Assembly (NCBI GenBank): GCA_000526575.1
Contig: JAGI01000003.1
Span: 496,001 to 560,000 of the forward strand
Source of the DNA: Clostridium sp. 12(A)
Lineage (GTDB): Bacteria; Bacillota; Clostridia; Lachnospirales; Lachnospiraceae
Reading direction: 5' to 3'
DNA: 64,000 nt
The notes beneath the pieces are model-generated. The model did no database searches, was not told where the DNA came from, and was given only the letters and a program-made list of their open reading frames with translations. This document shows, in pieces, positions 46,175 to 55,755 of this stretch (its first letter is position 1; each line of letters begins with the position of its first letter). The translations under genes and the position numbers were made by a program.

Positions 46175-46942
46175 ATGTTTCAGGAGGAATATTCAGCGTT
46201 AGCAAAAGCAGCAGAAATGAAATCAAAGTTCTTTAAAAGCAACCCGGTTGGTTACTGGATTGCATCTATGCTGGCAGGTATTTATGTGGGGTTTGGAATA
46301 CTGCTGATTAACTCTGCGGGAGGTATGATTTCTGGTCAGCCCTATGTAAAGATTATTATGGGAATGTCCTTTGGTATCGCCCTTAGCCTTGTTATCATGG
46401 CTGGTGCCGAACTCTTTACCGGTAATAATTTAGTCATGTTAGGCGGGGTTTTTCATGGTACGGTTAAGTTTTCAGATACAGTTAAAGTATGGGTCATCTG
46501 TTTTCTCGGAAACTGGGCTGGTTCCTTTCTTCTTGCACTTATTTTCTGGGGAGCCGGGCTGACAAAGGGTCCTGTGGGAGAATTCATGGCAAACGCAGCC
46601 GCAGCAAAGATGGCAATCCCTCTGGTTCCTCTCTTTTTAAGAGGGGTGCTTTGTAATGTATTAGTCTGTCTTGCCATCTGGTGCAGCTTCCGCTGCAAAT
46701 CAGAGAGCGGAAAGCTGATCATGGTATTTTGGTGTCTCTTTGCTTTTATTACCAGCGGCTATGAGCACAGCATTGCCAATATGACCTTACTCTCCGTAGG
46801 TATCTTAAATCCAGGGGAAGCGGCAGTATCACTCTCTGGTTATTTTTACAACATCATCGTAGTGACTCTGGGAAATATGGCAGGAGGAATCCTGTTTACT
46901 GCAATTCCATACTATTTGATTTCCAGAAAGAAGGAGGTTTAG
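46175..46942 (+). CDS. Formate/nitrite-type (FNT) channel, probable hydrosulfide channel
   Basis: The 255-residue protein has six membrane helices and the FNT fold, with GAELFTGNNLVMLGGVF (omega loop of helix 2) and GYEHSIANMTLLSVG (helix 5). The pore His is in EHS. FNT channels next to asrABC in clostridia (FNT3 of C. difficile) conduct hydrosulfide, so this protein likely exports the HS- made by AsrABC. AAAGGAGG precedes the ATG, and asrA begins one base after its stop. Confidence 0.9.
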   Translation: MFQEEYSALAKAAEMKSKFFKSNPVGYWIASMLAGIYVGFGILLINSAGGMISGQPYVKIIMGMSFGIALSLVIMAGAELFTGNNLVMLGGVFHGTVKFSDTVKVWVICFLGNWAGSFLLALIFWGAGLTKGPVGEFMANAAAAKMAIPLVPLFLRGVLCNVLVCLAIWCSFRCKSESGKLIMVFWCLFAFITSGYEHSIANMTLLSVGILNPGEAAVSLSGYFYNIIVVTLGNMAGGILFTAIPYYLISRKKEV

Positions 46943-46943
46943 C

Positions 46944-47963
46944 ATGGGTTACATTTTAGGTCTGAAGGAAATCAATGAGGTGCTTCTTCACTGGAAAAAG
47001 GATTACGTCATCTATGCACCGAAGCTGATCCCCGATGGCGGAGCATGTTCTGATACGGACTCCATTCACTACGGTGAGATACAGTCCATAGAAGAGATTG
47101 TCTTTGACAGAAAGTCAGACTTTTCCTTTAAGGAAATTCTTCTCCCCATCTCTGAAACCTTATTCTATTTCACAGAGGATTCCGTCATGGAACCGGCTGC
47201 TCCTGAAAAACAGGCCATCGTCTTTCTTCGAAGCTGTGACCTTCACGCAGTAAAGCGTCTGGATACCATGTATCTACATAACGGTGGGGAGGATCCTTAT
47301 TATAAGAGGCTTCGTGATCGGGTGAAATTTATCCTGATGGGCTGTGAAGAGTCCTATGAAAGCTGCTTTTGCGTGGATATGGAAACAAACCGTACGGAGG
47401 ATTATCATGCTTCCCTGGATCTTTCCGAAGAAGGTGTCCGCATTGATAACAAAAATCCCGATTGGGATGAGGTGTTTGCTTCCAGATGTCTGGAAGAGAG
47501 GGATGTCATTCCTAACTATGTGACTGAGACTGAGACCCGGGTCAATATCCCAGACAATCTCTCCTTAGACATTATGAAATCAACCATGTGGAATCAATAC
47601 GACAGCCGCTGCATTGGCTGCGGACGGTGTAACTTCGTGTGTCCTACCTGTACCTGTTTTACCATGCAGGATATTTTCTATACGGATAATGGCAAGGCAG
47701 GAGAACGCCGCAGAGTCTGGGCCTCCTGTATGACCGACGGCTTTACCGATGTGGCCGGAGGCGGCAGCTACCGTAAGAATAACGGACAGCGCATGCGTTT
47801 TAAGGTGCTTCACAAGGTTTATGATTATAAGAAACGGAATGGGATCCATATGTGTGTTGGCTGCGGACGGTGCGACGATGTCTGTCCGGAGTATATCTCC
47901 TTTTCCCACTGCATCAATCAGCTTGAAAATGGTATGAAGGAGGTAAACGAACATGAAGCATAA
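46944..47963 (+). CDS. asrA: Anaerobic sulfite reductase subunit A
   Basis: The 339-residue electron-transfer subunit has two 4Fe-4S ferredoxin-type motifs in the C-terminal third (CIGCGRCNFVCPTC and CVGCGRCDDVCPEY). It feeds electrons to the siroheme subunit AsrC. The N-terminal region has the typical FLRSCDLHAVKRLDTMYL segment. Cotranscribed with the FNT gene, asrB and asrC. Confidence 0.96.
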   Translation: MGYILGLKEINEVLLHWKKDYVIYAPKLIPDGGACSDTDSIHYGEIQSIEEIVFDRKSDFSFKEILLPISETLFYFTEDSVMEPAAPEKQAIVFLRSCDLHAVKRLDTMYLHNGGEDPYYKRLRDRVKFILMGCEESYESCFCVDMETNRTEDYHASLDLSEEGVRIDNKNPDWDEVFASRCLEERDVIPNYVTETETRVNIPDNLSLDIMKSTMWNQYDSRCIGCGRCNFVCPTCTCFTMQDIFYTDNGKAGERRRVWASCMTDGFTDVAGGGSYRKNNGQRMRFKVLHKVYDYKKRNGIHMCVGCGRCDDVCPEYISFSHCINQLENGMKEVNEHEA

Positions 47964-48747
47964 TGAATATCTTCCCTTTCCATCCCGGATCAAAGAGGTC
48001 ATTAAGCATACGGATATCGAATATACCTTCCGCATGGCCTATGAGGGAGACGTAAAACCGGGTCAGTTCTTTGAGGTCTCCATTCCGAAGTTTGGGGAAG
48101 CCCCCATTTCCGTCAGCGGCGTCCGTAAGGATTCTGTGGACTTAACCATTCGCCGGGTAGGAAAGGTAACTGGAGAAATCTTTGAGCGGTACGAAGGAGA
48201 CAGTCTGTTTTTAAGAGGTCCTTACGGCAATGGATTCGACGTAGAAAACTACCGGGGAAAGGAACTGCTTGTGATTGCGGGAGGTACCGGACTTTCTCCT
48301 GTGAAGGGCGTGGTGGATTATTTTTCCGATCATATCGAGGAAACCAATGGAATGACACTGGTGGCTGGATTTAAAACGCCAAAGGATATTCTCTTTTTAG
48401 AGGATTTCGGCAAATGGAAACAGGCCATGGAGGTCATACTGACCGTTGACTGTGCCGATGATGACACTGCCTGCCAGATCGGACTGGTCACTCAGTACAT
48501 TCCAGGCTTAAAGCTTAAGAATAAGGAAGAGACTACTGCAATCGTAGTAGGACCTCCTGCCATGATGCGCTTTACCACTCAGGGACTTTTGGATATCGGG
48601 CTCAAAGAAGAGAATATCTGGATCTCCCATGAGCGGAAAATGTGTTGCGGAATCGGCAAATGCGGACACTGTAAAATTGATGACACCTATGTGTGCCTGG
48701 ACGGACCTGTCTTTCCATTTACCAAAGGCCGCAAACTCTTGGACTAG
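47953..48747 (+). CDS. asrB: Anaerobic sulfite reductase subunit B
   Basis: The 264-residue flavoprotein belongs to the ferredoxin-NADP reductase family: FAD-binding region with FLRGPYGNGFDV, an NAD-binding GGTGLSPVKGVVDYF, and a C-terminal Cys-rich 2Fe-2S region HERKMCCGIGKCGHCKI. It oxidises NADH for AsrA. The gene overlaps asrA by 11 bases, with AAGGAGG upstream. Confidence 0.96.
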   Translation: MKHNEYLPFPSRIKEVIKHTDIEYTFRMAYEGDVKPGQFFEVSIPKFGEAPISVSGVRKDSVDLTIRRVGKVTGEIFERYEGDSLFLRGPYGNGFDVENYRGKELLVIAGGTGLSPVKGVVDYFSDHIEETNGMTLVAGFKTPKDILFLEDFGKWKQAMEVILTVDCADDDTACQIGLVTQYIPGLKLKNKEETTAIVVGPPAMMRFTTQGLLDIGLKEENIWISHERKMCCGIGKCGHCKIDDTYVCLDGPVFPFTKGRKLLD

Positions 48748-48762
48748 AAAGGGGAACGTCTT

Positions 48763-49725
48763 ATGGATATAAACACAAAGGAACTGAAAAAAAATGCATT
48801 TCGAATCACCAAGCACAGGGGACTGACTGCTTCCCGAATCCGGGTTCCCGGCGGCTACTTAGATGCAAAATTACTGTCTATGATACAGAACATTGCAGAA
48901 ACCTACGGAAATGGTACCGTACAAATCACCTCCAGACAGGGCTTTGAGATTCCTGGCATTCCATTTGCCGATATCCCAAAGGTCAATGCCCTTTTACAGC
49001 CTATTATTGAAGAACTGGACATCAACCAGGCAGAAAAAGGACAGGGCTACAGCGCTGCCGGCACCAGAAATATCACCGCCTGCATCGGCAATAACGTATG
49101 TCCCTATGCCTGCTATAACACAACTAACTTTGCAAAAAGAATCGAAAAGGCTATTTTCCCTAACAATCTTCATTTTAAGGTGGCCTTGACCGGCTGCCCC
49201 AATGACTGTGCCAAGGTGCGAATGCACGACTTTGGAATCATGGGAATGACACTCCCACACTACGATGCAGACCGGTGCGTCAACTGCGGGGCTTGTGTCA
49301 AAGCGTGCAAGAGAAAGTCAACCGGCGCTCTTTCATCCGTAAACTGTAAGGTCGTGCGCAATCATGAGTCCTGTATCGGCTGTGGAGAATGTGTCCTTGC
49401 CTGTCCTACCCGCGCCTGGACCAGAAGCCGGGAGAAGTTTTACCGTCTTACACTCCTTGGGCGGACTGGTAAGAAAAATCCCCGTCTCGGTGAGGATTTC
49501 ATAAAATGGGCGGACGAAGACAGCATTCTTAAAATCATTTTAAACACCTATGACTATGTAGCAAAATACATTGATCTCACCGCTCCTGGCGGAAAGGAAC
49601 ACATTGGCTATATCGTGGACCGGACCGGCTTTGAAGAATTCTACCACTGGGCCATGAAGGATGTTTCCCTGCCAGAGGAGGCCGATGTTTATAAGCCGCT
49701 TTACTGGAAAGGTGTCAAATACTAG
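48763..49725 (+). CDS. asrC: Anaerobic sulfite reductase subunit C
   Basis: The 320-residue catalytic subunit reduces sulfite to sulfide. Siroheme/4Fe-4S ligands are in CIGNNVCPYACYNTT and LTGCPNDCAKVRMHD. Two further 4Fe-4S motifs follow (CVNCGACVKACK and CIGCGECVLACP). It is the last gene of the operon. Confidence 0.97.
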   Translation: MDINTKELKKNAFRITKHRGLTASRIRVPGGYLDAKLLSMIQNIAETYGNGTVQITSRQGFEIPGIPFADIPKVNALLQPIIEELDINQAEKGQGYSAAGTRNITACIGNNVCPYACYNTTNFAKRIEKAIFPNNLHFKVALTGCPNDCAKVRMHDFGIMGMTLPHYDADRCVNCGACVKACKRKSTGALSSVNCKVVRNHESCIGCGECVLACPTRAWTRSREKFYRLTLLGRTGKKNPRLGEDFIKWADEDSILKIILNTYDYVAKYIDLTAPGGKEHIGYIVDRTGFEEFYHWAMKDVSLPEEADVYKPLYWKGVKY

Positions 49726-49759
49726 TTTCTATGCTGCGCCTGTAAAGCTGTGATGATAG

Positions 49760-49799
49760 AAAAAGGACTTGAATCCATCTCACGATTCAAGTCCTTTTT
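49760..49799. terminator. Bidirectional terminator after asrC
   Basis: AAAAAGGACTTGAATC and GATTCAAGTCCTTTTT form a perfect 16-base stem with an 8-base loop, with T runs on both strands. It ends asrC and probably the convergent holin-like gene. Confidence 0.9.
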
Positions 49800-49841
49800 A
49801 TTCCTCACGAGAAATCTGGTAATCAGCCTGATGGCTTACCT

Positions 49842-50174
49842 CTAATCCTTATCCTTAAGCAGATTATTTAAGATTGCTATGATGAAAGCGGCAAGGAGTG
49901 AGTTCATAAAACCACCCATGCTTATATTCTCAACAAAATAATCTGCAATCATAATCGTCCAGGCATTGACTACAAAGCTAAACAAGCCCAGGGTGAGCAG
50001 ATTGACAGGTAATGTTATGAGCATCAAAATCGGCTTTAGAATAAGGTTTACCAGCAATAGCACCATCCCCATAATCAGAAGCGATCCAAAGCTTCCTATA
50101 TAAATGGTGTTTAATACCAATGACAGTAGATAGATTGCTAATACAATGGATATATATTTTACGAACAGTTTCAT
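49842..50174 (-). CDS. Phage holin family IV-like membrane protein
   Basis: The 110-residue protein has four hydrophobic helices and matches the 4-TMS superfamily IV holin-like family (PF04020), which is chromosomal in many bacteria and not linked to phage here. Its role is unknown. The ATG at 50174 has GGAGG 7 bases upstream, and two earlier in-frame starts are rejected. Confidence 0.88.
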   Translation of the reverse strand: MKLFVKYISIVLAIYLLSLVLNTIYIGSFGSLLIMGMVLLLVNLILKPILMLITLPVNLLTLGLFSFVVNAWTIMIADYFVENISMGGFMNSLLAAFIIAILNNLLKDKD

Positions 50175-50258
50175 TGTCATACCTCCAATCAACATGTTTC
50201 CATTATGTTACGTAGTGTCCTGTCGCCAGTCAATAGCCTTAAGAGAATTATATGATGA

Positions 50259-51170
50259 TTATGCTGGTCCCTGTTTCATTATAAATGATTTTCTATATTC
50301 CAATGGAGATAGCCCTTTCCATTCACGAAAGCACTTTGAGAAATAGCTAATATCTGAAAATCCACAGCTTATGGCAATTTCATTGGCCTTTTCATCGGTT
50401 TCTGTTAACCGTTCCGCTGCCTTTTCAATGCGGTACTGAACCAGGTAGCGAATGGGTGTGGTTCCAATTACCTGGCGAAAACAGCGCAGGCAAACACTTT
50501 TGCTGACGTAAGCACTGTCAGCAATGTCATCCAGAGAAAGTTCCTCTGCATAATGTTCTTCCATGTACTGTATCATGACCTTGGTCCTTTCAGCAGATAA
50601 TCGTTCTCGGTGACTGGTTTTAACCCCTTGCACCTGCCGATTGCTATTTAGAAGCCGAAATGCTTTTGACAAATGATAGCGAGTAAGGTTTTCATAATCA
50701 TCCAGCTCATCCACCACTGCCTCCCATGCTGCTGCCTTATTGTTAATTACATCTGCCTGCCAGGACATGGAATGGTCCAAGCGCAGATACCGAAAGGATT
50801 TATCCTGTATTATGGGAGTAATGAGCTTTTGCCAAAATATGCTGTCAATACTGCCGCCTATCAGTCTGGCATGAAACACCAGGGAGCGGTATCTGGCTTC
50901 TATCACTTTGCTATTATCAATATTGTGGAGGACACCAGAATTGATAAATATGGCATCTCCCTCCATGAGCTGAATGGTTGTTTCTTCTACCTGGATGGGA
51001 GCAATTCCTTCTGTTATCATAATAAATTCAAACTCATCGTGCCAATGCCATGGCACCGTAGTTAATGATAAATCGTCTTCATAGCAGGCTATGGGAAACA
51101 TAACAAGCCCATGCCTTTTAAGCTCTTTTCTGGTTCTATCAATGGTAACGTCACAAACTGATAATGCCAC
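50259..51170 (-). CDS. AraC-family regulator with cupin sensor
   Basis: The 303-residue protein has an N-terminal cupin-like effector domain (WHWHDEFEFIMITEG near residue 40) and a C-terminal AraC HTH pair (LSLDDIADSAYVSKSVCLRCF and ANEIAISCGFSDISYFSKCFREW). It is divergent from a MFS/PHP gene pair that it may regulate. The start is GTG. The ribosome-binding region is a tract of nine G on the minus strand (51174-51182), which may be prone to slippage. Confidence 0.92.
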   Translation of the reverse strand: MALSVCDVTIDRTRKELKRHGLVMFPIACYEDDLSLTTVPWHWHDEFEFIMITEGIAPIQVEETTIQLMEGDAIFINSGVLHNIDNSKVIEARYRSLVFHARLIGGSIDSIFWQKLITPIIQDKSFRYLRLDHSMSWQADVINNKAAAWEAVVDELDDYENLTRYHLSKAFRLLNSNRQVQGVKTSHRERLSAERTKVMIQYMEEHYAEELSLDDIADSAYVSKSVCLRCFRQVIGTTPIRYLVQYRIEKAAERLTETDEKANEIAISCGFSDISYFSKCFREWKGLSPLEYRKSFIMKQGPA

Positions 51171-51173
51171 GCT

Positions 51174-51182
51174 CCCCCCCCC
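51174..51182 (-). repeat. G9 homopolymer tract at the AraC gene ribosome site
   Basis: Nine consecutive C on the plus strand (G on the coding strand) lie 3 bases upstream of the GTG start and serve as the ribosome-binding site. Confidence 0.8.
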
Positions 51183-51294
51183 TTTCCGTTATAGATAAAA
51201 ACGAAGATATAATCATAGGATATCGACGATTTCATTCTATATTTTATACCCTTGCGATGATATAATCATATCAACAAACAAGGAGGATTGCAAG

Positions 51295-52482
51295 ATGACT
51301 CATTTACTTTTAGCAATTATCTATATTGCTTTTATCAGTCTTGGACTGCCTGATTCTTTACTGGGTTCTGCATGGCCGTCCATCTATACGGAATTCGGTG
51401 TGCCGCTTTCTTATGCCGGAATCATATCCATGATTATTGCATTTGGAACTATTATTTCAAGTCTCCAAAGTGATCGATTAACACGTAAATTGGGAACTGG
51501 AAAGGTAACGGCCATCAGTGTTGTCATGACTGCTCTTGCACTATTTGGTTTTTCTGTTTCTCATTCTTTTGCAATGCTTTGTCTTTGGGCAATCCCTTAT
51601 GGCTTAGGCGCAGGCAGCGTTGATGCTTCCCTGAATAATTACGTTGCCCTGCATTATGAAAGCAAGCACATGAGCTGGTTACATTGTATGTGGGGAGTGG
51701 GTGCAACTCTGGGACCTTACATTATGGGCTTTGCACTAACCGGGGGAAATGGCTGGAATATGGGCTATCGCTATATTGGTATCTTACAGATCGTGTTGAC
51801 CGCGGTATTGGTTTTCAGCCTTCCACTATGGAAAGGTTCAAAGACCACTGCTACTGATTTCACGGATACAAGCAGAAAACCGCTTTCCCTGCCTGAAATC
51901 ATCCGCATTCCCGGTGCTAAAGAAGTTATGCTATGCTTTTTCTGCTACTGTGCCTTAGAGCAGACCACAGGGCTTTGGGCCAGCAGTTATTTAACGCTGT
52001 ACAAGGGCATCCTTCCTGAGACTGCAGCCAGCTTTGCCAGTCTGTTCTTTATTGGAATCACCATTGGCCGGGCACTGAGTGGATTTGTTACGATGAAGCT
52101 GAGTAATGTTCAGATGATTCGCCTGGGCCAGGTGCTGATTGCAGTAGGTATTATCACTATGCTCCTTCCTGGCCTGCCGTTATTTTCCCTCATTGGCCTG
52201 ATTTTAATTGGTCTTGGATGCGCCCCTATTTATCCTTGTATTATCCATTCCACTCCGGCACACTTTGGGGCGGAACGTTCTCAGGCAATCATTGGGGTTC
52301 AGATGGCAAGTGCCTATATTGGTACCTGCCTGATGCCGCCATTGTTTGGAATCTTGGCAAATAGGATCACAGTCGCTTTATTGCCATTGTATCTGCTGGC
52401 TGTATTACTTATTATGGTCCTTATGCATGAGCTATTAACACGTAAGACCGGCTCTTTTGCAGGTCCAGAAAGTGAGGGTTGA
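51295..52482 (+). CDS. MFS transporter
   Basis: The 395-residue protein has 12 predicted membrane helices. It begins LLLAIIYIAFISLGLPDSLLGSAWP, which fits the fucose/sugar-like MFS families, and contains a short motif A-like SDRLTRKLG loop. The substrate is unknown. AAGGAGG precedes the ATG. Its stop overlaps the start region of the PHP phosphatase gene, so the two are cotranscribed. Confidence 0.9.
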   Translation: MTHLLLAIIYIAFISLGLPDSLLGSAWPSIYTEFGVPLSYAGIISMIIAFGTIISSLQSDRLTRKLGTGKVTAISVVMTALALFGFSVSHSFAMLCLWAIPYGLGAGSVDASLNNYVALHYESKHMSWLHCMWGVGATLGPYIMGFALTGGNGWNMGYRYIGILQIVLTAVLVFSLPLWKGSKTTATDFTDTSRKPLSLPEIIRIPGAKEVMLCFFCYCALEQTTGLWASSYLTLYKGILPETAASFASLFFIGITIGRALSGFVTMKLSNVQMIRLGQVLIAVGIITMLLPGLPLFSLIGLILIGLGCAPIYPCIIHSTPAHFGAERSQAIIGVQMASAYIGTCLMPPLFGILANRITVALLPLYLLAVLLIMVLMHELLTRKTGSFAGPESEG

Positions 52483-52484
52483 AA

Positions 52485-53330
52485 TTGTTTGCAGATTATC
52501 ATGTTCATACTGATTTTAGTGATGATTCGAATTACCCGATGGAAGCGGTTGTTGAGGACGCCATTCAGATGGGAATGGACGAGATTTGCTTTACCGATCA
52601 TGTAGATTATGGGATTAAATGTGACTGGGATTCTGGCCCTGGGATTCCTTATAGGGATGGTAAATTGCTGGCAAATGTTGATTATCCTCTTTATGCAGAG
52701 ACCATTCGGCAATTCCAGTATATCTATGGAAGTAAAATCACCATACGAATGGGGATGGAATTTGGCATGCAGACCCATACCATTCCCCAATATGAAACAC
52801 TTTTTAAACGATATGCGTTTGATTTTATCATTCTGTCGGTACATGAAGTGGATGATAAGGAGTTTTGGACACAGGAGTTTCAAAAGGGCCGAACACAAAA
52901 GGAATACAACGAACGCTATTATCTGGAGCTTTATGAGCTGGTGAAAACCTATAAAAATTACAGTGTTTTGGGCCATCTGGATTTAATTACCCGTTACGAT
53001 CCAAATGGAATCTATCCCTTTGAGAAGGTACGTCCCATCATCACTGAAATTTTAAAAATCGTAATCCAGGATGGAAAAGGGATTGAAGTAAACACCTCCA
53101 GCCGCCGTTATGGCTTAAAAGATTTGACTCCTTCCAGAGACATCTTAAAGTTATACCGTGAGTTAGGAGGGACTATCCTTACCATTGGAAGTGACAGCCA
53201 TGAAAAGAAGCACCTTGGAGCTTATATTACGGATACCAAGCGTGAGCTTCTTTCTCTGGGATTTCATCGGTACTGTACCTTCCATAAGATGGAACCATGT
53301 TACCATCTCATAAGCAAAGATTTAGAGTAG
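52485..53330 (+). CDS. PHP-domain phosphoesterase, histidinol-phosphatase-like
   Basis: The protein of about 281 residues has the PHP metal motifs: DYHVHTDFSDDS at the N terminus, FTDHVDYG near residue 38, a SVHEVDD segment near 110, GHLDLITRYD near 160 and IGSDSHEKKHLG near 235. HisK-type enzymes hydrolyse histidinol phosphate with metal ions. No other his genes are nearby, and the partner is a MFS transporter, so another phosphate ester is possible. The start is a TTG: 52485 fits the GAGGG site, 52479 is the alternative. The 3' end overlaps the convergent gene by 9 bases. Confidence 0.88.
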   Translation: MFADYHVHTDFSDDSNYPMEAVVEDAIQMGMDEICFTDHVDYGIKCDWDSGPGIPYRDGKLLANVDYPLYAETIRQFQYIYGSKITIRMGMEFGMQTHTIPQYETLFKRYAFDFIILSVHEVDDKEFWTQEFQKGRTQKEYNERYYLELYELVKTYKNYSVLGHLDLITRYDPNGIYPFEKVRPIITEILKIVIQDGKGIEVNTSSRRYGLKDLTPSRDILKLYRELGGTILTIGSDSHEKKHLGAYITDTKRELLSLGFHRYCTFHKMEPCYHLISKDLE

Positions 53331-54416
53331 GTTCACATTCAGCCACAGGGCAACATAAAGAATGACCCCATGTCTGAATTCACGGGGATTATAGCCTGAC
53401 AGCCTGTGAATGCGGTCTAATTTATATTGAAGGGTATTCTTATGGAGGAATAAAATCTCGCAGGTTTTCGCCAGAGACATTCCCTGCTCGTAATAGGTCC
53501 GAAGCAGATTTAAATCTTCTTCACTGAGGGCTGATAATGTCTTTTTTAAATATTCTTCCCGTGATTTTAAATCAATGCTGCCAAGAATGATTTCTATATC
53601 CAGTAAATCAAACTCTGCATAGTTGCTTTTTGCCACTTGCAGACTTTTTAGGGCAATATAGCTATTGTTATAAGAAATCTTAAGCTGATTCATCTCCTGA
53701 CTGCTTCCTACTCCAATGGATAAAATCTGCTCATAATCTGCCGCCAGCTGTTTTAATACGGGAACCGTTTGCTGCAGATTTTTTTCGTAGACCACTGCAA
53801 TAAATTCATTGGGGTAGGTATAAGTAAAAAGGGGAGCTTCTATGGATTCCAGAGTTCGAAATAGTTTTTGTTCAATCAGGGATATATTTACCACATTATA
53901 TCTATGATCTAAAAGAAGGACGACGGTCCTCATTTTCTCCGTGGTATCTACCTTTACTTCATTTAAGCATTGGGTCAAGTACGTTCTGTTTGAAAAATCT
54001 CCCGTAATGAGGCTTCGCACAATATAATTTACTTTTTCTTTCTGTGTAAAAATGGCGGCGTCCATCTCCTGCTCACGAATCAAAAGCTGGGTGATTCGAA
54101 TGGCAAGATGGGCAAATTTGCGGACCTCATCCGGATCCCCGGTGATTCCGATGACCGCCACAAAAAGCGCATTATGAAAGATCGGTATGTTTACCCCTTT
54201 TTGTGACCCCTTAAATTGTTGTTCGCCTGTTGTCTCAATCACTTCTCCTGTCATCGCAGCCCGGTAGCCAATCTCGTGAAAATCACCGATTCTATGATGA
54301 TTGGTACTGGCAAAAATAATTCCGCTTGCATCAATGAAATTAATATGATAGCCGCTCACGTCCTTCACGGTATCCACGATTTGCTGTGCCAGCTTTTTGC
54401 TGATTTTTGTAATCAT
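53322..54416 (-). CDS. CdaR-type sugar-diacid regulator
   Basis: The 364-residue protein has an N-terminal diacid-sensing domain (KLAQQIVDTVKDVSGYHINFIDASGIIFASTN), a GGDEF-like middle region, and a C-terminal PucR/CdaR helix-turn-helix (MSLAKTCEILFLHKNTLQYKLDRIHRLSGYNPR). CdaR-type proteins activate genes for glucarate, galactarate or glycerate use. The divergent glycerate kinase/permease pair is the likely target. Confidence 0.93.
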   Translation of the reverse strand: MITKISKKLAQQIVDTVKDVSGYHINFIDASGIIFASTNHHRIGDFHEIGYRAAMTGEVIETTGEQQFKGSQKGVNIPIFHNALFVAVIGITGDPDEVRKFAHLAIRITQLLIREQEMDAAIFTQKEKVNYIVRSLITGDFSNRTYLTQCLNEVKVDTTEKMRTVVLLLDHRYNVVNISLIEQKLFRTLESIEAPLFTYTYPNEFIAVVYEKNLQQTVPVLKQLAADYEQILSIGVGSSQEMNQLKISYNNSYIALKSLQVAKSNYAEFDLLDIEIILGSIDLKSREEYLKKTLSALSEEDLNLLRTYYEQGMSLAKTCEILFLHKNTLQYKLDRIHRLSGYNPREFRHGVILYVALWLNVNLL

Positions 54417-54477
54417 ATCTCTCCAATCTGAATTCTCTCATTTGATACAGATACGAGTCTGCCATATTTGTTAAGTG

Positions 54478-54515
54478 TAACATATTTTCATCATATAAGA
54501 TACAAATATATGTTA
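54478..54515. promoter_or_regulatory. Inverted repeat between cdaR-type gene and glycerate genes
   Basis: TAACATAT at 54478-54485 and ATATGTTA at 54508-54515 are perfect inverted copies with 22 bases between them. They lie between the divergent genes and may be an operator for the CdaR-type regulator. The sequence is AT-rich, so chance is possible. Confidence 0.3.
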
Positions 54516-54609
54516 TCCAATATATATATTTCTTATAAAAATATTGTATAATTACGATTATAAGAAAATAAGTTTTATCCTTGATGAAATAGATACCTGG
54601 AGGTTTATC

Positions 54610-55755
54610 ATGAATATAGTTATTGCCATTGATTCCTTTAAAGGAAGCCTTTCTTCCATGGAAGCAGGGGAGGCGATTGGAGAAGGAATAAAACGAGTGA
54701 ATCCGCAGGAGCGTATCACAATCTGTCCTCTGGCTGACGGTGGAGAAGGAACCGTAGAAGCATTGGCACATGGAATGAAGGGAACGCTTCTTTCCATACA
54801 GGTGACTGGTCCATTAGGGAAGCCAGTGATCTGTACTTATGGAATCATGGAACATACAAAGACTGCCATTATTGAAATGTCGGGAGCCGCCGGAATCACT
54901 CTGGTACCGGATAATAAAAAAAATCCTTTGTATACCACCACCTACGGGGTTGGAGAGGTGATTAAAGATGCCATTACAAGGGGATGTCGCAGATTTATCA
55001 TCGGTATCGGAGGAAGTGCCACCAACGATGGCGGTGCTGGAATGTTACAGGCATTGGGATATGAGTTTTTGGATTATGATGGGAAAGAGATTCCCTTTGG
55101 AGCCATTGGACTTTCAAAGCTTAAAACAATTTCTGACCGGAATGTGATTCCGCAATTAAAGGAATGTTCCTTTTTTGTTGCCTGTGATGTGACGAATCCT
55201 CTTTGTGGTGAGCTTGGATGCAGTGCGATCTACGGACCGCAAAAAGGGGCAACACCGGAAATGATTCAGAATATGGACAAATGGCTGGAAGAATATGCCG
55301 TCTTATCAAGGTTATCATATCCTAAGGCAGATCCAGCCCAGCCCGGAACAGGTGCAGCCGGCGGTATGGGATTTGCGTTTCTCACCTTTACCAATGCAGT
55401 GCTGGAATCGGGAATAAAAATTGTATTGGAAGAAACCAGGCTGGAGGAGAAGGTAAGGGACGCTGACCTAGTGATTACAGGAGAAGGACGACTGGACGGG
55501 CAGACTGCCATGGGGAAAGCGCCAATCGGCGTGGCTAAGCTTGCCAAACAATATGGGAAAACCGTCATTGCATTTGCAGGAAGTGTAACCAGGGATGCAA
55601 GGGAATGTAATCAGTACGGAATTGACGCTTATTTTCCTATCCTCCGCACTATCACAACACTAGAGGAAGCTATGGAATCAGAAAATGCCAAGAGAAACCT
55701 TTCCGATACCGCAGAACAGGTTTACAGGCTTTACAGGAAAGGGACGGAAGAATAA
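54610..55755 (+). CDS. Glycerate kinase (GarK/GlxK family)
   Basis: The 381-residue kinase starts MNIVIAIDSFKGSLSSMEAG and carries CPLADGGEGTVEAL, GIGGSATNDGGAGMLQALG near residue 130 and ITGEGRLDGQTAMGKAPIG near residue 290, all diagnostic for type I glycerate kinases. It phosphorylates D-glycerate to a phosphoglycerate. The ATG at 54610 has TGGAGG 6 bases upstream. It is followed at once by the permease gene. Confidence 0.95.
   Translation: MNIVIAIDSFKGSLSSMEAGEAIGEGIKRVNPQERITICPLADGGEGTVEALAHGMKGTLLSIQVTGPLGKPVICTYGIMEHTKTAIIEMSGAAGITLVPDNKKNPLYTTTYGVGEVIKDAITRGCRRFIIGIGGSATNDGGAGMLQALGYEFLDYDGKEIPFGAIGLSKLKTISDRNVIPQLKECSFFVACDVTNPLCGELGCSAIYGPQKGATPEMIQNMDKWLEEYAVLSRLSYPKADPAQPGTGAAGGMGFAFLTFTNAVLESGIKIVLEETRLEEKVRDADLVITGEGRLDGQTAMGKAPIGVAKLAKQYGKTVIAFAGSVTRDARECNQYGIDAYFPILRTITTLEEAMESENAKRNLSDTAEQVYRLYRKGTEE

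Noticed and set aside
49842-50174. Prophage remnant because of the holin-like gene
   Set aside because: No other phage gene is nearby and this family is widely chromosomal.
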